Program-made: the position numbers and the translations under genes | DNA from: Gammaproteobacteria bacterium | GTDB taxonomy: Bacteria > Pseudomonadota > Gammaproteobacteria > JAJDYQ01 | Assembly (NCBI GenBank): GCA_022825085.1 | Contig: JAJDYQ010000087.1 | Coordinates: 1 to 33,666, forward strand | Length of the DNA: 33,666 nt | Direction of reading: 5' to 3' | Part shown: positions 27,028-33,624 of the stretch, piece by piece | Layout: each line of letters begins with the position of its first letter | How positions within the stretch are numbered: position 1 is the first letter of the stretch | The notes under the pieces: generated by a model | Database searches by the model: none | The model's input: only the letters and a program-made list of their open reading frames with translations | What the model was told of the DNA's origin: nothing

Positions 27028-27252
27028 GTACCGATAACACACCCTTAAACCCCTGTCAGGTGATAATTTCTCTCGCAGACGATTCAGTGATAATATCTCC
27101 ACCACAGTGCTGCGCCAAAGGAAACCAAATATCACCGAGGGCGCAGACACCGCCAGTATATCGGCGCAACGAAACTGACGATGCTCCCGCACGAGCAACG
27201 GGCATCATCTGAAGAGAGTAAAGAAAAGGAATAATCGTTGCGCAAAAAATCC
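27028..27252. other. lysC-tRNA gap without csrA
   Basis: 225 bases where gammaproteobacteria usually carry csrA. I looked for the CsrA start (MLILTR) and found neither it nor its conserved body in any frame. The region has AT-rich and purine-rich stretches (GAAGAGAGTAAAGAAAAGGAATAA just before the tRNA) but no reading frame. It presumably contains the tRNA-Ser promoter, though I cannot define one. Confidence 0.55.
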
Positions 27253-27343
27253 GGAGAGATGGCCGAGTGGCTGAAGGCGCTCCCCTGCTAAGGGAGTATA
27301 CGTTAATCACGTATCGAGGGTTCGAATCCCTCTCTCTCCGCCA
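27253..27343 (+). tRNA. tRNA-Ser(GCU)
   Basis: A 91-base class II tRNA with the CCA tail encoded (27341-27343). The acceptor arms GGAGAGA (27253-27259) and TCTCTCC (27333-27339) pair fully, with discriminator G at 27340. The anticodon arm is CTCCC-CT-GCT-AA-GGGAG with anticodon GCT at 27287-27289, reading AGC/AGU serine codons. A long variable arm (TACGT...ACGTA) as expected for serine, and the T arm GAGGGTTCGAATCCCTC. It occupies the position of serV after alaS-lysC-csrA in E. coli-like genomes. Confidence 0.97.
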
Positions 27344-27739
27344 ATTTCCAGGCCAACTCATTCTCTGAAGTTGGCATCTTTGTAGATAAACCCCCTGCTT
27401 TTAGGGCCTTCCAAGAAAACCAGACGTGCCGTGGTATTTTCCTTCTATTCCGACATGAGCTCGCTCTGACTCTCTCTAGCCGATCTTTCTCTGCAACTGC
27501 CGTTTGGAAGCGTACCTACCCGGCGCTGTTGGTACACTTAAGCAATGTATTAAAATCAACTTGGAGTCCTCAGTTGAAAATAGCGTTAAAATACCAAGCT
27601 ATTGAAATTACATGCTGTCGTTATTCACCCTCAGGGTGAAGTGACAATCCCTGAGAAAAAGGCGCTATCAACGGCTATTGAAGTGGAGAGAGGATTTTAG
27701 GTTAATTATTTCCATGCACATTTTTTCAGAGGATAATCA
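27344..27739. other. Intergenic spacer between tRNA-Ser and the accessory cluster
   Basis: 396 bases with no supported gene. It holds the hairpin after the tRNA (27352-27375) and a second palindrome, TTCACCC-TCA-GGGTGAA at 27624-27640. In one frame the bases from about 27606 to 27702 read through the palindrome as HPQGEVTIPEKKAL to a TAG, but there is no start and I do not recognise it; it may be debris. This marks the boundary between core and accessory DNA. Confidence 0.5.
27352..27375 (+). terminator. Hairpin after tRNA-Ser, possible terminator
   Basis: GCCAACT (27352-27358) and AGTTGGC (27369-27375) form a perfect 7-base-pair stem over a 10-base loop, nine bases after the tRNA CCA end. 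Only a short ATCTTTG follows, so the T-tract is weak. It is plausible as a terminator for the tRNA transcript. Confidence 0.4.
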
Positions 27740-28735
27740 GTGACAAGTATTGCCATTATTGGTGCGGGTTTATCCGGCTTAACCGTTGCCAATCGACTAA
27801 AAAACATCGCTGATATCACCCTTTTTGAGAAATCACGCGGTGTCAGCGGCCGCATGGCGACTCGTCGTGCTGAGCCTTATTTTTTTGACCACGGCGCACA
27901 GTTTTTCAAAGCACGCACTGATGCATTTCAGTCTTTTATCGCGCCGATGATTGACAGCGGTATTGTCGCCGTATGGGATGCACATTTTGTTGAATTTCTC
28001 GATGGAGCAATCACTCAAAAGCGTCAGTGGGGGAAAGATAGCCCGCATTATGTAAGTGTGCCTGGGATGAATGCACTGGCAAAACACTTAAGTCAAGAAT
28101 TGACGGTGCACTGTGGTACACACGTACACAGTATCACTAAACAGAGTGACAAATGGCTTTTGCACGGTGAGCAGGATAAGTTGCTCGGTACTTTTGACTG
28201 GGTCATTTCAAGCCTGCCTGCCGAACAAGCTGCAACGCTGCTTCCCTCATCCCTGGTTTTTTATCAACAAGTAAAATCCGTGAACATGAAAAGTTGCTTT
28301 TCGTTAATGTTGGGTTTTGAGGATGACTTGGCGCTGGACTTTGATGCCGCTCTGGTATATGGTGAAGACATTAGCTGGATTTCTGTCAACAGCTCAAAGC
28401 CAGGCAGAAAGGCTGATGGTTGCTGCCTCCTGATTCACTCAACTAATCATTGGGCAAACGGACATATCGATGATGACTGTAGTTATGTGTTGGATTATTT
28501 ATGCAAGCAAACCAGTAACCTTATCGGTCATGATGTTAGTCTGGCAAATCATAAAGTCGTTCATGGATGGCGCTATGCGAATATTGATAAACAGCATGGC
28601 GAAACGCATCTTATAGATCAGGAAGCACGCATTGGAGTCTGTGGTGATTGGTTGATTCAAGGCCGAGTGGAGGCCGCATTTACCAGTGGTTATAAACTGG
28701 CGAATACTATATTGGGATTACTCAAACATGATTGA
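27740..28735 (+). CDS. Renalase-like FAD-dependent oxidoreductase
   Basis: 331 residues with GTG start at 27740, preceded by AGAGGA at good spacing. The N-terminus is a dinucleotide-binding fold, IAIIGAGLSGLTVANRL with G8, G10, G13, followed by TLFEKSRGVSGRMATRRAEPYFFDHGAQFF, the hallmark of bacterial renalase-like NAD/FAD-dependent oxidoreductases (COG3380-type). The middle carries YVSVPGMNALAKHLSQ, then DWVISSLPAEQAATLLP. The C-terminal FAD clamp is GVCGDWLIQGRVEAAFTSGYKLANTIL. Relatives oxidise unusual dihydronicotinamide isomers or other amines. It overlaps the following SDR gene by 8 bases, and opens a cluster that also contains a photolyase remnant; such flavoproteins commonly co-occur with photolyases. 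The substrate is unknown. Confidence 0.85.
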   Translation: MTSIAIIGAGLSGLTVANRLKNIADITLFEKSRGVSGRMATRRAEPYFFDHGAQFFKARTDAFQSFIAPMIDSGIVAVWDAHFVEFLDGAITQKRQWGKDSPHYVSVPGMNALAKHLSQELTVHCGTHVHSITKQSDKWLLHGEQDKLLGTFDWVISSLPAEQAATLLPSSLVFYQQVKSVNMKSCFSLMLGFEDDLALDFDAALVYGEDISWISVNSSKPGRKADGCCLLIHSTNHWANGHIDDDCSYVLDYLCKQTSNLIGHDVSLANHKVVHGWRYANIDKQHGETHLIDQEARIGVCGDWLIQGRVEAAFTSGYKLANTILGLLKHD

Positions 28736-29447
28736 AAATATTGCCATAATCGGCGGTTCCGGGGCCATAGCCGGTGCCTTTATACGGTTATTGTCTGCCA
28801 AATATCCCAATGCCAGCATTCATGTTTTTTCTCGTCAGCCGTCAGAAACCGTGCTTCCGAGCGTAATAAATCATGTGATGGATTACCAGGATGAAAATTC
28901 AATGGCGCAAGCAGCTTTATTGGCCTCGAAAGCAGCACTCCTGGATTGTGTGATCGTCACGATAGGAATATTACATAATGGTGAAATCACACCTGAAAAA
29001 TCACTACGAGAATGCTCCACAGAAAAATTTCAGCACTTGTTTGTAATCAACACCATTCTCCCCGCATTAGTTGCCAAGCATTTTTTACCCCGGCTGAACA
29101 AAGATAAGCGATCTATTTTTGCCGCACTGTCGGCCCGTGTTGGCAGTATCTCGGATAATCGCCTGGGTGGCTGGTATGCTTACCGGGCGTCCAAGGCGGC
29201 ACTGAATATGATCATTAAAAATGCCGCCATCGAGGTGGCTAGACGTAATAAGCGAGCGATTATTGTGGGTCTGCATCCCGGCACAGTGGACAGTGATTTA
29301 TCCAAACCGTTTCAGAAAAATGTTCCCGAAGGCAAGCTGTTTACACCCGATTTTTCCGCTAAAGAACTCTGGCAAGTTTTGGAAAATCTTAAACCAGAAC
29401 ACAGTGGACAATGTTTTGCGTGGGATGGACAGGAGATTGCACCATGA
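28728..29447 (+). CDS. Short-chain dehydrogenase/reductase (CsgA/C-factor-like)
   Basis: A 239-residue SDR. The start ATG 28728 overlaps the previous stop by 8 bases, showing translational coupling; an earlier frame start at 28686 lies inside the flavoprotein gene. The nucleotide-binding glycine motif is IIGGSGAIAGAFIRLL, a variant of TGxxxGxG. The active-site Tyr-Lys pair is in GGWYAYRASKAALNMIIKN, preceded by FAALSARVGSISDNRLGG. C-terminal LHPGTVDSDLSKPF is typical of this C-factor-like subgroup. The family reduces carbonyls with NAD(P)H; this subgroup accompanies photolyase genes in marine and soil proteobacteria. Its stop overlaps an ATG (ATGA at 29444) that may be the original photolyase start. 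Confidence 0.88.
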   Translation: MIENIAIIGGSGAIAGAFIRLLSAKYPNASIHVFSRQPSETVLPSVINHVMDYQDENSMAQAALLASKAALLDCVIVTIGILHNGEITPEKSLRECSTEKFQHLFVINTILPALVAKHFLPRLNKDKRSIFAALSARVGSISDNRLGGWYAYRASKAALNMIIKNAAIEVARRNKRAIIVGLHPGTVDSDLSKPFQKNVPEGKLFTPDFSAKELWQVLENLKPEHSGQCFAWDGQEIAP

Positions 29448-29723
29448 CAAGAGTTGCCAATCAAAAACCTGCCGTCAAAGTTTGATGCCTTTCCTTGGGT
29501 GGATGACAAAACGCTTTTGAAAGCCTGGCAGCAAGGCAAAACCGGTGTACCCATGGTCGATGCTGGCATGCGCGAGTTATGGCAAACCGGTCATATGCAT
29601 GGCCGGCCGGATACGGATGATTGTGGGTTCGTATCGGGTCAAGAATCTACGTTTGCATTGGCATCACGGTGAACGCTGGTTTTGGGATACATTCGTTGAT
29701 GCCGATTTAGCGAACAACAGTGC
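29444..29723 (+). pseudogene. phrB: Deoxyribodipyrimidine photolyase remnant, internally deleted and frameshifted
   Basis: About 90 codons matching the FAD domain of class I photolyases. Up to about 29604 the first frame reads FPWVDDKTLLKAWQQGKTGVPMVDAGMRELWQTGHMH. The reading then moves to the next frame within GGCCGGCCGG (29601-29611) and continues RIRMIVGSYRVKNLRLHWHHGERWFWDTFVDADLANNSA. Intact relatives have TGxMHNRVRMIVxSFLVKNL, so a one-base indel is likely. The antenna-binding N-terminal half, the early FAD domain and everything after LANNSA are absent. The ATG at 29444 (MTRVANQ...) soon hits a TGA. An intact enzyme would need about 450-480 residues, so this gene cannot be functional. 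The remaining conserved Trp-rich sequence shows recent loss. Confidence 0.88.
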
Positions 29724-29834
29724 CTTGTGTGCCATCGCCCTTTTAGCTGGCGCAAGAAATGGAAAAGGATGTGGAACGAAGTGAAATACTGCTCAGAAAA
29801 GTGCCGTCGCATCAGGAGGATTGAAATACCATGA
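29721..29834 (+). pseudogene. DUF2256 zinc-ribbon protein, lacking its N-terminal start
   Basis: The frame reads CLVCHRPFSWRKKWKRMW followed by NEVKYCSEKCRRIRR, ending at TGA 29832. This matches DUF2256, small proteins with a CxxC...CxxxC zinc site found beside photolyases. The family normally has a short N-terminal lead with ATG before the first CxxC. Here the frame runs back only to a TGA at about 29697, with no ATG, GTG or TTG before Cys1; the only start-like codon is the GTG between the two cysteines. The coding match begins at the base where the photolyase match stops (29721), so a deletion joined the two genes. It overlaps the DCC gene start by 4 bases. Function is unknown. Confidence 0.72.
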
Positions 29835-30208
29835 TCACCGTATTTTATGATGGAAAATGTGGTCTATGCTCCAGGGAGATCAGACACTATCGAAAAATTG
29901 CGCCCGACGGTTTGTTTGACTGGCAAGATATCACCGAATCTGCTGACAGACTGAACGAAGAAGGTATCACCCTTGCTGAAGGCTTAAAATTACTCCATGC
30001 TAGAGATGGTAACGGCAAAATTCATGTCGGTGTCGATGCTTTTATTCTAATTTGGACGCAGCTGAAGCGATGGAAAGCTCTAGCCATCCTGGTTTCTTTA
30101 CCATTGGTCAAACAAGTCGCCAATTTTTCTTACAAGGCATTTGCTCATTGGCGCTTTAAAAAATTGGTTCATTGTCAGTTGGCAGCAACAAATGGGAAAA
30201 ATTCATGA
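29831..30208 (+). CDS. DCC family thiol-disulfide oxidoreductase (DUF393)
   Basis: 125 residues, with AGGAGG at 29814-29819 before ATG 29831. The N-terminal VFYDGKCGLCSREIRHYRKI holds the DxxCxxC motif (Asp7, Cys10, Cys13) that names the family, predicted to adopt a thioredoxin-like fold. It continues VDAFILIWTQLKRWKALAILVSLPLVKQVANFSYKAFAHWRFK, the usual hydrophobic C-terminal part. A redox role for small thiol or membrane partners is inferred from the fold; no substrate is proven. In other proteobacteria these genes sit next to photolyase, SDR and DUF2256 genes, as in this cluster. Confidence 0.87.
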   Translation: MITVFYDGKCGLCSREIRHYRKIAPDGLFDWQDITESADRLNEEGITLAEGLKLLHARDGNGKIHVGVDAFILIWTQLKRWKALAILVSLPLVKQVANFSYKAFAHWRFKKLVHCQLAATNGKNS

Positions 30209-30360
30209 TACTGATATGGGGTGCGTTACCTGGATCGATTGCTGTTGATAGCAGGATTACTGATGAAGAGAAAGTCATCATAGAACTTCCATCAACAGTG
30301 AGAACTCATCATTTTCGAAAAAGTAAATTATGCGACAAGATAAAGCAAAAAATATTTTAG
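30205..30360 (+). CDS. Small unrecognised ORF, 51 residues
   Basis: ATG 30205 overlaps the DCC stop (ATGA) and the frame ends at 30360, overlapping DUF2237 by 31 bases. It begins MILIWGALPGSIAVDSRITDEE and ends in a Lys-rich tail. I recognise nothing. The ATGA overlap hints at coupling, but the overlap with the well-supported DUF2237 start argues that it may be spacer sequence or the remnant of a longer gene. Confidence 0.2.
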   Translation: MILIWGALPGSIAVDSRITDEEKVIIELPSTVRTHHFRKSKLCDKIKQKIF

Positions 30361-30701
30361 GTGGCGAACTTCAGGTGTGTTGTACCGACCTAATGACCGG
30401 ATTTTTGAGGGACGGCTATTGTCATACCCACGAACAGGATCGTGGAACACATCTGGTCTGCGCCATCGTTACCGACGAGTTCCTGGACTTCACCCAGTCG
30501 CGCGGCAATGACCTGAGAACACCCCGACCCGAATATCAGTTTCCCGGCCTTAAGGCCGGGGATGGCTGGTGTCTCTGCGCACTTCGCTGGAAAGAGGCTT
30601 ATGACGCTGGTGTGGCACCACCGATCAAACCAGAAGCCACGCATGAAAAAGCCTTGGATTTGATTGATAAGGCAATGCTTGAAAAACACTACAGACAATA
30701 A
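30330..30701 (+). CDS. DUF2237 family protein
   Basis: 123 residues of the DUF2237 family. The conserved pattern is clear: NILGGELQVCCTDLMTGFLRDGYCHTHEQDRGTHLVCAIVTDEFLDFTQSRGNDLRTPRPEYQFPGLKAGDGWCLCALRWKEAYDAGVAPP, with four to six conserved cysteines and the RGNDLxTPRPE(Y/F)xFPGLKxGDxWCLC block. The length fits the family (about 120). Function is unknown; the cysteine pattern suggests metal binding or a redox role. It is found in this kind of accessory cluster beside DCC and SOUL proteins. No strong Shine-Dalgarno is seen before ATG 30330, which may mean coupling to the preceding frame. Confidence 0.88.
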   Translation: MRQDKAKNILGGELQVCCTDLMTGFLRDGYCHTHEQDRGTHLVCAIVTDEFLDFTQSRGNDLRTPRPEYQFPGLKAGDGWCLCALRWKEAYDAGVAPPIKPEATHEKALDLIDKAMLEKHYRQ

Positions 30702-30713
30702 TGAGGACACAAA

Positions 30714-31349
30714 GTGACAACAAAGAAATGGTTTGCTATCACTGTAATCGCATCACTATCATTAATCGGTTGTGCAATGGTAGGTCCCGTAATGAGTGAT
30801 GTAGAACAGCCTGATTACGAGGTGTTATCGTCTGTCAACAATATAGAAGTCCGGCAATATGATCCGATGATCATTGCGGAAGTTGAGGTACAGGGAAAGC
30901 GAAAAGAAGCGATTGGGAATGGATTTCGATTATTAGCGGATTACATCTTTGGCAATAACAGCGTGCAGAGAAAAGTTGCGATGACAGCGCCTGTCCAGCA
31001 ACAGGCAAACGAAAAAATCGCTATGACCGCGCCGGTTCAACAACAGTCTTCAGGTGATCAATGGACGGTGAGTTTTGTGATGCCTGCTGAATACCATTTA
31101 GAAACCTTGCCCAAACCCAATAATGAGGTGATTAAACTCAGTCAAGTACCCGCAAAGCGATTTATTGCCATTCGATTTTCTGGTAGAAATTCGGAGAGTA
31201 CGATTGCCAAATATGAAAAGCAACTCGTACAGCACATTGAAGCAAATCAAATACAAACTCTAGGCCCGCCAAAATACGCATTTTACAATCCACCCTGGAC
31301 ATTACCTTTTCTTCGGCGTAACGAAGTCATGTTCGAAATTAACGAGTGA
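30714..31349 (+). CDS. SOUL family heme-binding lipoprotein
   Basis: 211 residues, GTG start at 30714, 12 bases after DUF2237. An N-terminal lipoprotein signal WFAITVIASLSLIGC gives Cys20 as the lipidated residue, so it is probably anchored in the envelope. The mature part has YEVLSSVNNIEVRQYDPMIIAEVEV, typical SOUL opening, then VQRKVAMTAPVQQQANEKIAMTAPVQQQ, a doubled (K)xAMTAPVQQQ segment known in SOUL proteins, followed by WTVSFVMPAEYHLETLPKP and the C-terminal YNPPWTLPFLRRNEVMFEI. The family binds heme or related tetrapyrroles; some members occur with photolyase and carotenoid genes. It is the last gene of the cluster and looks intact. Confidence 0.92.
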   Translation: MTTKKWFAITVIASLSLIGCAMVGPVMSDVEQPDYEVLSSVNNIEVRQYDPMIIAEVEVQGKRKEAIGNGFRLLADYIFGNNSVQRKVAMTAPVQQQANEKIAMTAPVQQQSSGDQWTVSFVMPAEYHLETLPKPNNEVIKLSQVPAKRFIAIRFSGRNSESTIAKYEKQLVQHIEANQIQTLGPPKYAFYNPPWTLPFLRRNEVMFEINE

Positions 31350-31645
31350 AGAATAAACAGATTGCTGATCAATCAAACAAGGGTTCGAGTGAATATAAAG
31401 ATTTGTTTTAGCAAGCAAAGTGGCACGATTCTGTAGTCAATGGAGTGTACTAAGGGAGAAGAAGCAGCAAGATTATTCAGGCATCCCTTGTGTCCGTATC
31501 TGGAAAATGGTTTACGATTTCCTGTTCTTCAAGGCAATCATCATCCCTGCACAGGTGCTGTAAATTCCAACCATGTTTTTGGATCTGCTTTCCACTCGCT
31601 TTTTACTCATTTTCACGGTGGCGTTTAACCAACCACTGGAGTGCC
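31350..31645. other. Intergenic spacer between convergent SOUL and Mrr genes
   Basis: 296 bases with no supported gene. A hydrophobic frame from ATG 31507 (MVYDFLFFKAIIIPAQVL) stops at TAA 31561 and then continues open into the Mrr gene; its composition could mean a decayed membrane peptide, but I see no family. No strong terminator hairpin was found. Confidence 0.5.
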
Positions 31646-32653
31646 TTATTCGACCGAAGCAACCGGCTTAATCACCTTGATACCATGCTCAACAATAAGT
31701 TTGGCCAACTGCTCACCGTCAACAAGCTCAATTCTGATTCCATTTTCACGAAAGAACTGTTCTGCTGCTGTACTCGCTTCTTCCGAAATTGTTCCCGATG
31801 TGACCACCATCCCCAGGGCCGCTGACTCCGCTTCGATTCCATTAATCAGTTGTTCAACGACATCCTTTCCTACCGGCGGGTCTGGCTGGTAATGTTTTGC
31901 CTGAACAGCAACATCCAGCTTGAAAGCTCCGGCAACGCTGAAGGTTGCCACAATGTCAGCACCTTTATCCCATTGACGGGGGATAATTCTTGTCTCAACT
32001 GCGCCGAGACTAACGAGCACAGCCTGAATGAGCCTTTCGAATCCATAGTTCTCCATTCGCCCATCTCGGATCTCCTCAAGAGCGTCATCAATAAGCCTCT
32101 TTTCAAGATCACTCTGGAAAGACGGCTTCGATCCCGAATCTGCAATCTTAACGCATTCTTTGATCTCCGCAAGCAGATCGGATGCGCCTACACTCGTTCC
32201 TTGAGTTTTCATTCTTGAGATCAGCGCAGATCTGGCTACCGCTCGTGGAATAGGTCGCTTGTCGTTCAGCCAATCGACATTCCGTCGATAGGCAGTGTCT
32301 TCATTTATTTTTAGCGGGTCATACGTCGCCGGGCCAGATACCTTCGCCACATAAAAATCTGCCCCATACGGGACCATGACAAGGTCTCCTTCTTTCATTT
32401 CTCGTATAAATCTCCACAGGTTACCAGTTGCGAGACCGGCTTTTCGCAGAGTTTTTTCATCCGGGTAATATGTTTTGCCAATAATCTCCCGGAATGCTTC
32501 CCAAGACAGTTGTTCGTCTAGCAATCCTTCTGCCTCAGACCAGCCAATGATCAGCTGATTCTGGGCCAGAGCTTCCGCAACGAGGTCGCTGTCACCGTAA
32601 TTGATTCTGAGGACAAATGCTTGTGCGTCATCAGTCTTCTCATTATCGTTCAT
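31646..32653 (-). CDS. Mrr-type restriction endonuclease with PUA/EVE-like N-terminal region
   Basis: 335 residues, leftward. The C-terminal domain is Mrr-like PD-(D/E)XK: Glu206 in GFERLIQAVLVSLGA, Asp233 in DKGADIVATF, and the Q-x-K core Gln251/Lys253 in VAVQAKHYQP, followed by VVEQLINGIEAESAALGMVVTSGTISEEASTAAEQF. The N-terminal 140 residues (GDLVMVPYGADFYVAKVSGPATYDP...YRRNVDWLNDKRPIPRAVAR) resemble the PUA/EVE-like modules of modification-dependent enzymes that read altered bases. Together this suggests a type IV restriction enzyme cutting modified foreign DNA, a role inferred from architecture. No methyltransferase is nearby, which fits. It starts just 25 bases past tRNA-Leu and has no clear Shine-Dalgarno; a T-run (TTTTTTT) separates the tRNA and the gene. 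Confidence 0.82.
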   Translation of the reverse strand: MNDNEKTDDAQAFVLRINYGDSDLVAEALAQNQLIIGWSEAEGLLDEQLSWEAFREIIGKTYYPDEKTLRKAGLATGNLWRFIREMKEGDLVMVPYGADFYVAKVSGPATYDPLKINEDTAYRRNVDWLNDKRPIPRAVARSALISRMKTQGTSVGASDLLAEIKECVKIADSGSKPSFQSDLEKRLIDDALEEIRDGRMENYGFERLIQAVLVSLGAVETRIIPRQWDKGADIVATFSVAGAFKLDVAVQAKHYQPDPPVGKDVVEQLINGIEAESAALGMVVTSGTISEEASTAAEQFFRENGIRIELVDGEQLAKLIVEHGIKVIKPVASVE

Positions 32654-32678
32654 ATTTTTTCAGTTCGATAAAAAAAGA

Positions 32679-32765
32679 TGGTGCCGAGGAGAGGACTTGA
32701 ACCTCCACGGGGTTTCCCCCACTAGCACCTGAAGCTAGCGTGTCTACCAATTTCACCACCTCGGC
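32679..32765 (-). tRNA. tRNA-Leu(CAG)
   Basis: An 87-base class II tRNA on the minus strand. The 5' GCCGAGG and 3' CCTCGGC arms pair, with the CCA encoded at 32679-32681. The anticodon arm GCTAGCTTCAGGTGCTAG carries anticodon CAG (genomic 32729-32731), reading CUG codons; D-loop GGTAGACACG and T arm GGTTCAAGTCC are typical for bacterial leucine tRNAs. The long variable arm is present. It closely resembles E. coli tRNA-Leu(CAG). Confidence 0.97.
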
Positions 32766-32776
32766 TCAGGCTGCGC

Positions 32777-32805
32777 AATGTACCGGTCTAAACCAAAGCT
32801 GTCAA
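32777..32805 (-). promoter_or_regulatory. Near-consensus sigma-70 promoter of tRNA-Leu
   Basis: On the minus strand, TTGACA (genomic 32805-32800), exactly 17 bases, then TACATT (32782-32777). A GC-rich discriminator (GCGCAGCC) follows and the tRNA 5' end is about 11 bases downstream of the -10. This is the best promoter in the window and fits a stringently controlled stable-RNA gene. It would also drive the Mrr gene immediately downstream unless transcription terminates. Confidence 0.8.
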
Positions 32806-32911
32806 CATATTGTACGGAACCGTCATAAACCGGGCTTTTGCTACGATTGACAATGCAAGGCGGGAATCCGCCCCCGCAACAGCCGGCACGGGGATGCCAG
32901 CCACGGAAATC

Positions 32912-33271
32912 CTACCAGTCCAGCTTCCACTCTGCGCCGACGCTGTGGCGGGGGTTATTGCCATCCTGCTCACGGCGGATGGCCTTGATATCGAACTCGG
33001 AGGTCAGGTCAAACGGATTGGACAATAAACGCCAGCCTAGGATGAGGTCACGTTTGGCATCGGATGCCGACAGGCTGGCATAGGGAATGCCGGTGGCATC
33101 GTCCAGCAGGGCAAAGCCCCACTCACCTTTCAGGGTCCATTGACTCGATACCTCGGCAGTGTGCGAAGAGTCTTCTTCCAGCGCATGGATCAGAGAATCC
33201 GATAACAACCGATCCAGACCGCTGGCAGCTGGTGCATTTGACGCTTCCATTTTTTTATTTGCTTTTCGCAT
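32912..33271 (-). pseudogene. C-terminal outer-membrane beta-barrel fragment, orphan
   Basis: A 119-codon leftward frame. It reads as the last strands of an outer-membrane barrel: SSQWTLKGEWGFALLDDATGIPYASLSASDAKRDLILGWRL, then NPFDLTSEFDIKAIRREQDG, and ends in an aromatic (EWKLDW), the typical C-terminal residue recognised by the BAM complex. Large multidomain surface proteins and autotransporter-type adhesins end in this way. The barrel lacks its first strands, there is no signal peptide and no passenger, and the N-terminal 45 residues have little structure. This is most likely a truncated leftover from a larger gene, cut near the repeat array on its 5' side. Confidence 0.5.
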
Positions 33272-33292
33272 GTGATGGCCGTTTCCTTTGGA

Positions 33293-33340
33293 TTCCTGCT
33301 TGCGCAGGAATGACGGTTCCTGCTTGCGCAGGAATGACGG
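33293..33340. repeat. Two tandem copies of a 24-base palindromic repeat
   Basis: TTCCTGCTTGCGCAGGAATGACGG appears as two exact adjacent copies, 33293-33316 and 33317-33340. Each holds an inverted repeat, TTCCTGC-TTGC-GCAGGAA, so each copy could fold into a hairpin. These resemble dispersed REP-like elements of the CGTCATTCC-type found in many gammaproteobacterial genomes. Confidence 0.85.
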
Positions 33341-33371
33341 GCTTTGACGTTCGTCCTCCCTGCACTGGCTA

Positions 33372-33491
33372 CCCTCGTTATTCCTGACTGCCCTCGTTAT
33401 TCCTGACTGCCCCCGTCATCCCTAGCTGCGCCCCGTCATCCCTGACTGCGCCCCCGTCATCCCTGCCTGCGCCTCCGTCATCCCTGGCTTG
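33372..33491. repeat. Six-unit degenerate tandem array, 19-21 bases per unit
   Basis: Units start at about 33372, 33391, 33410, 33431, 33451 and 33472. The first two are identical (CCCTCGTTATTCCTGACTG), while the others follow CCCCGTCATCCCTGACTGCG with one to three differences. The shared core CGTCAT(T/C)CCTG matches one arm of the 24-base palindromic repeat just upstream, so the array probably derives from it by half-site amplification. There are no unique spacers between units, so it is not a CRISPR array. Confidence 0.75.
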
Positions 33492-33624
33492 ACCAGGGAG
33501 CCAGTCTTGACATGCTATTCACCAAATAGCAGCTTTTGCGTGCGATACTGAAAAGCCAGCTTTTTGAGAAGCATTATTTCGTTAAAGCAGAAACCTTGTA
33601 TGTTGCCTCGTGTCACTGCATATC

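Noticed and set aside
27606-27702. Short readable stretch HPQGEVTIPEKKAL before the renalase-like gene
   Set aside because: No start codon and no recognised family; mentioned only in the spacer description.
31380-31400. GGTTCGAGT resembling a tRNA T-arm, possible attachment duplicate for the tRNA-Leu or tRNA-Ser site
   Set aside because: Only about nine bases match and the surrounding bases do not follow either tRNA 3' end, so it is probably chance.
31507-31671. Hydrophobic frame with one internal stop between SOUL and Mrr
   Set aside because: No family recognised, it overlaps the Mrr 3' end, and the stop at 31561 prevents expression; left as spacer.
33293-33491. CRISPR-like short repeats
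   Set aside because: Units are contiguous or nearly so, with no unique spacers of constant length, and no cas genes are present; they are REP-like and tandem repeats.
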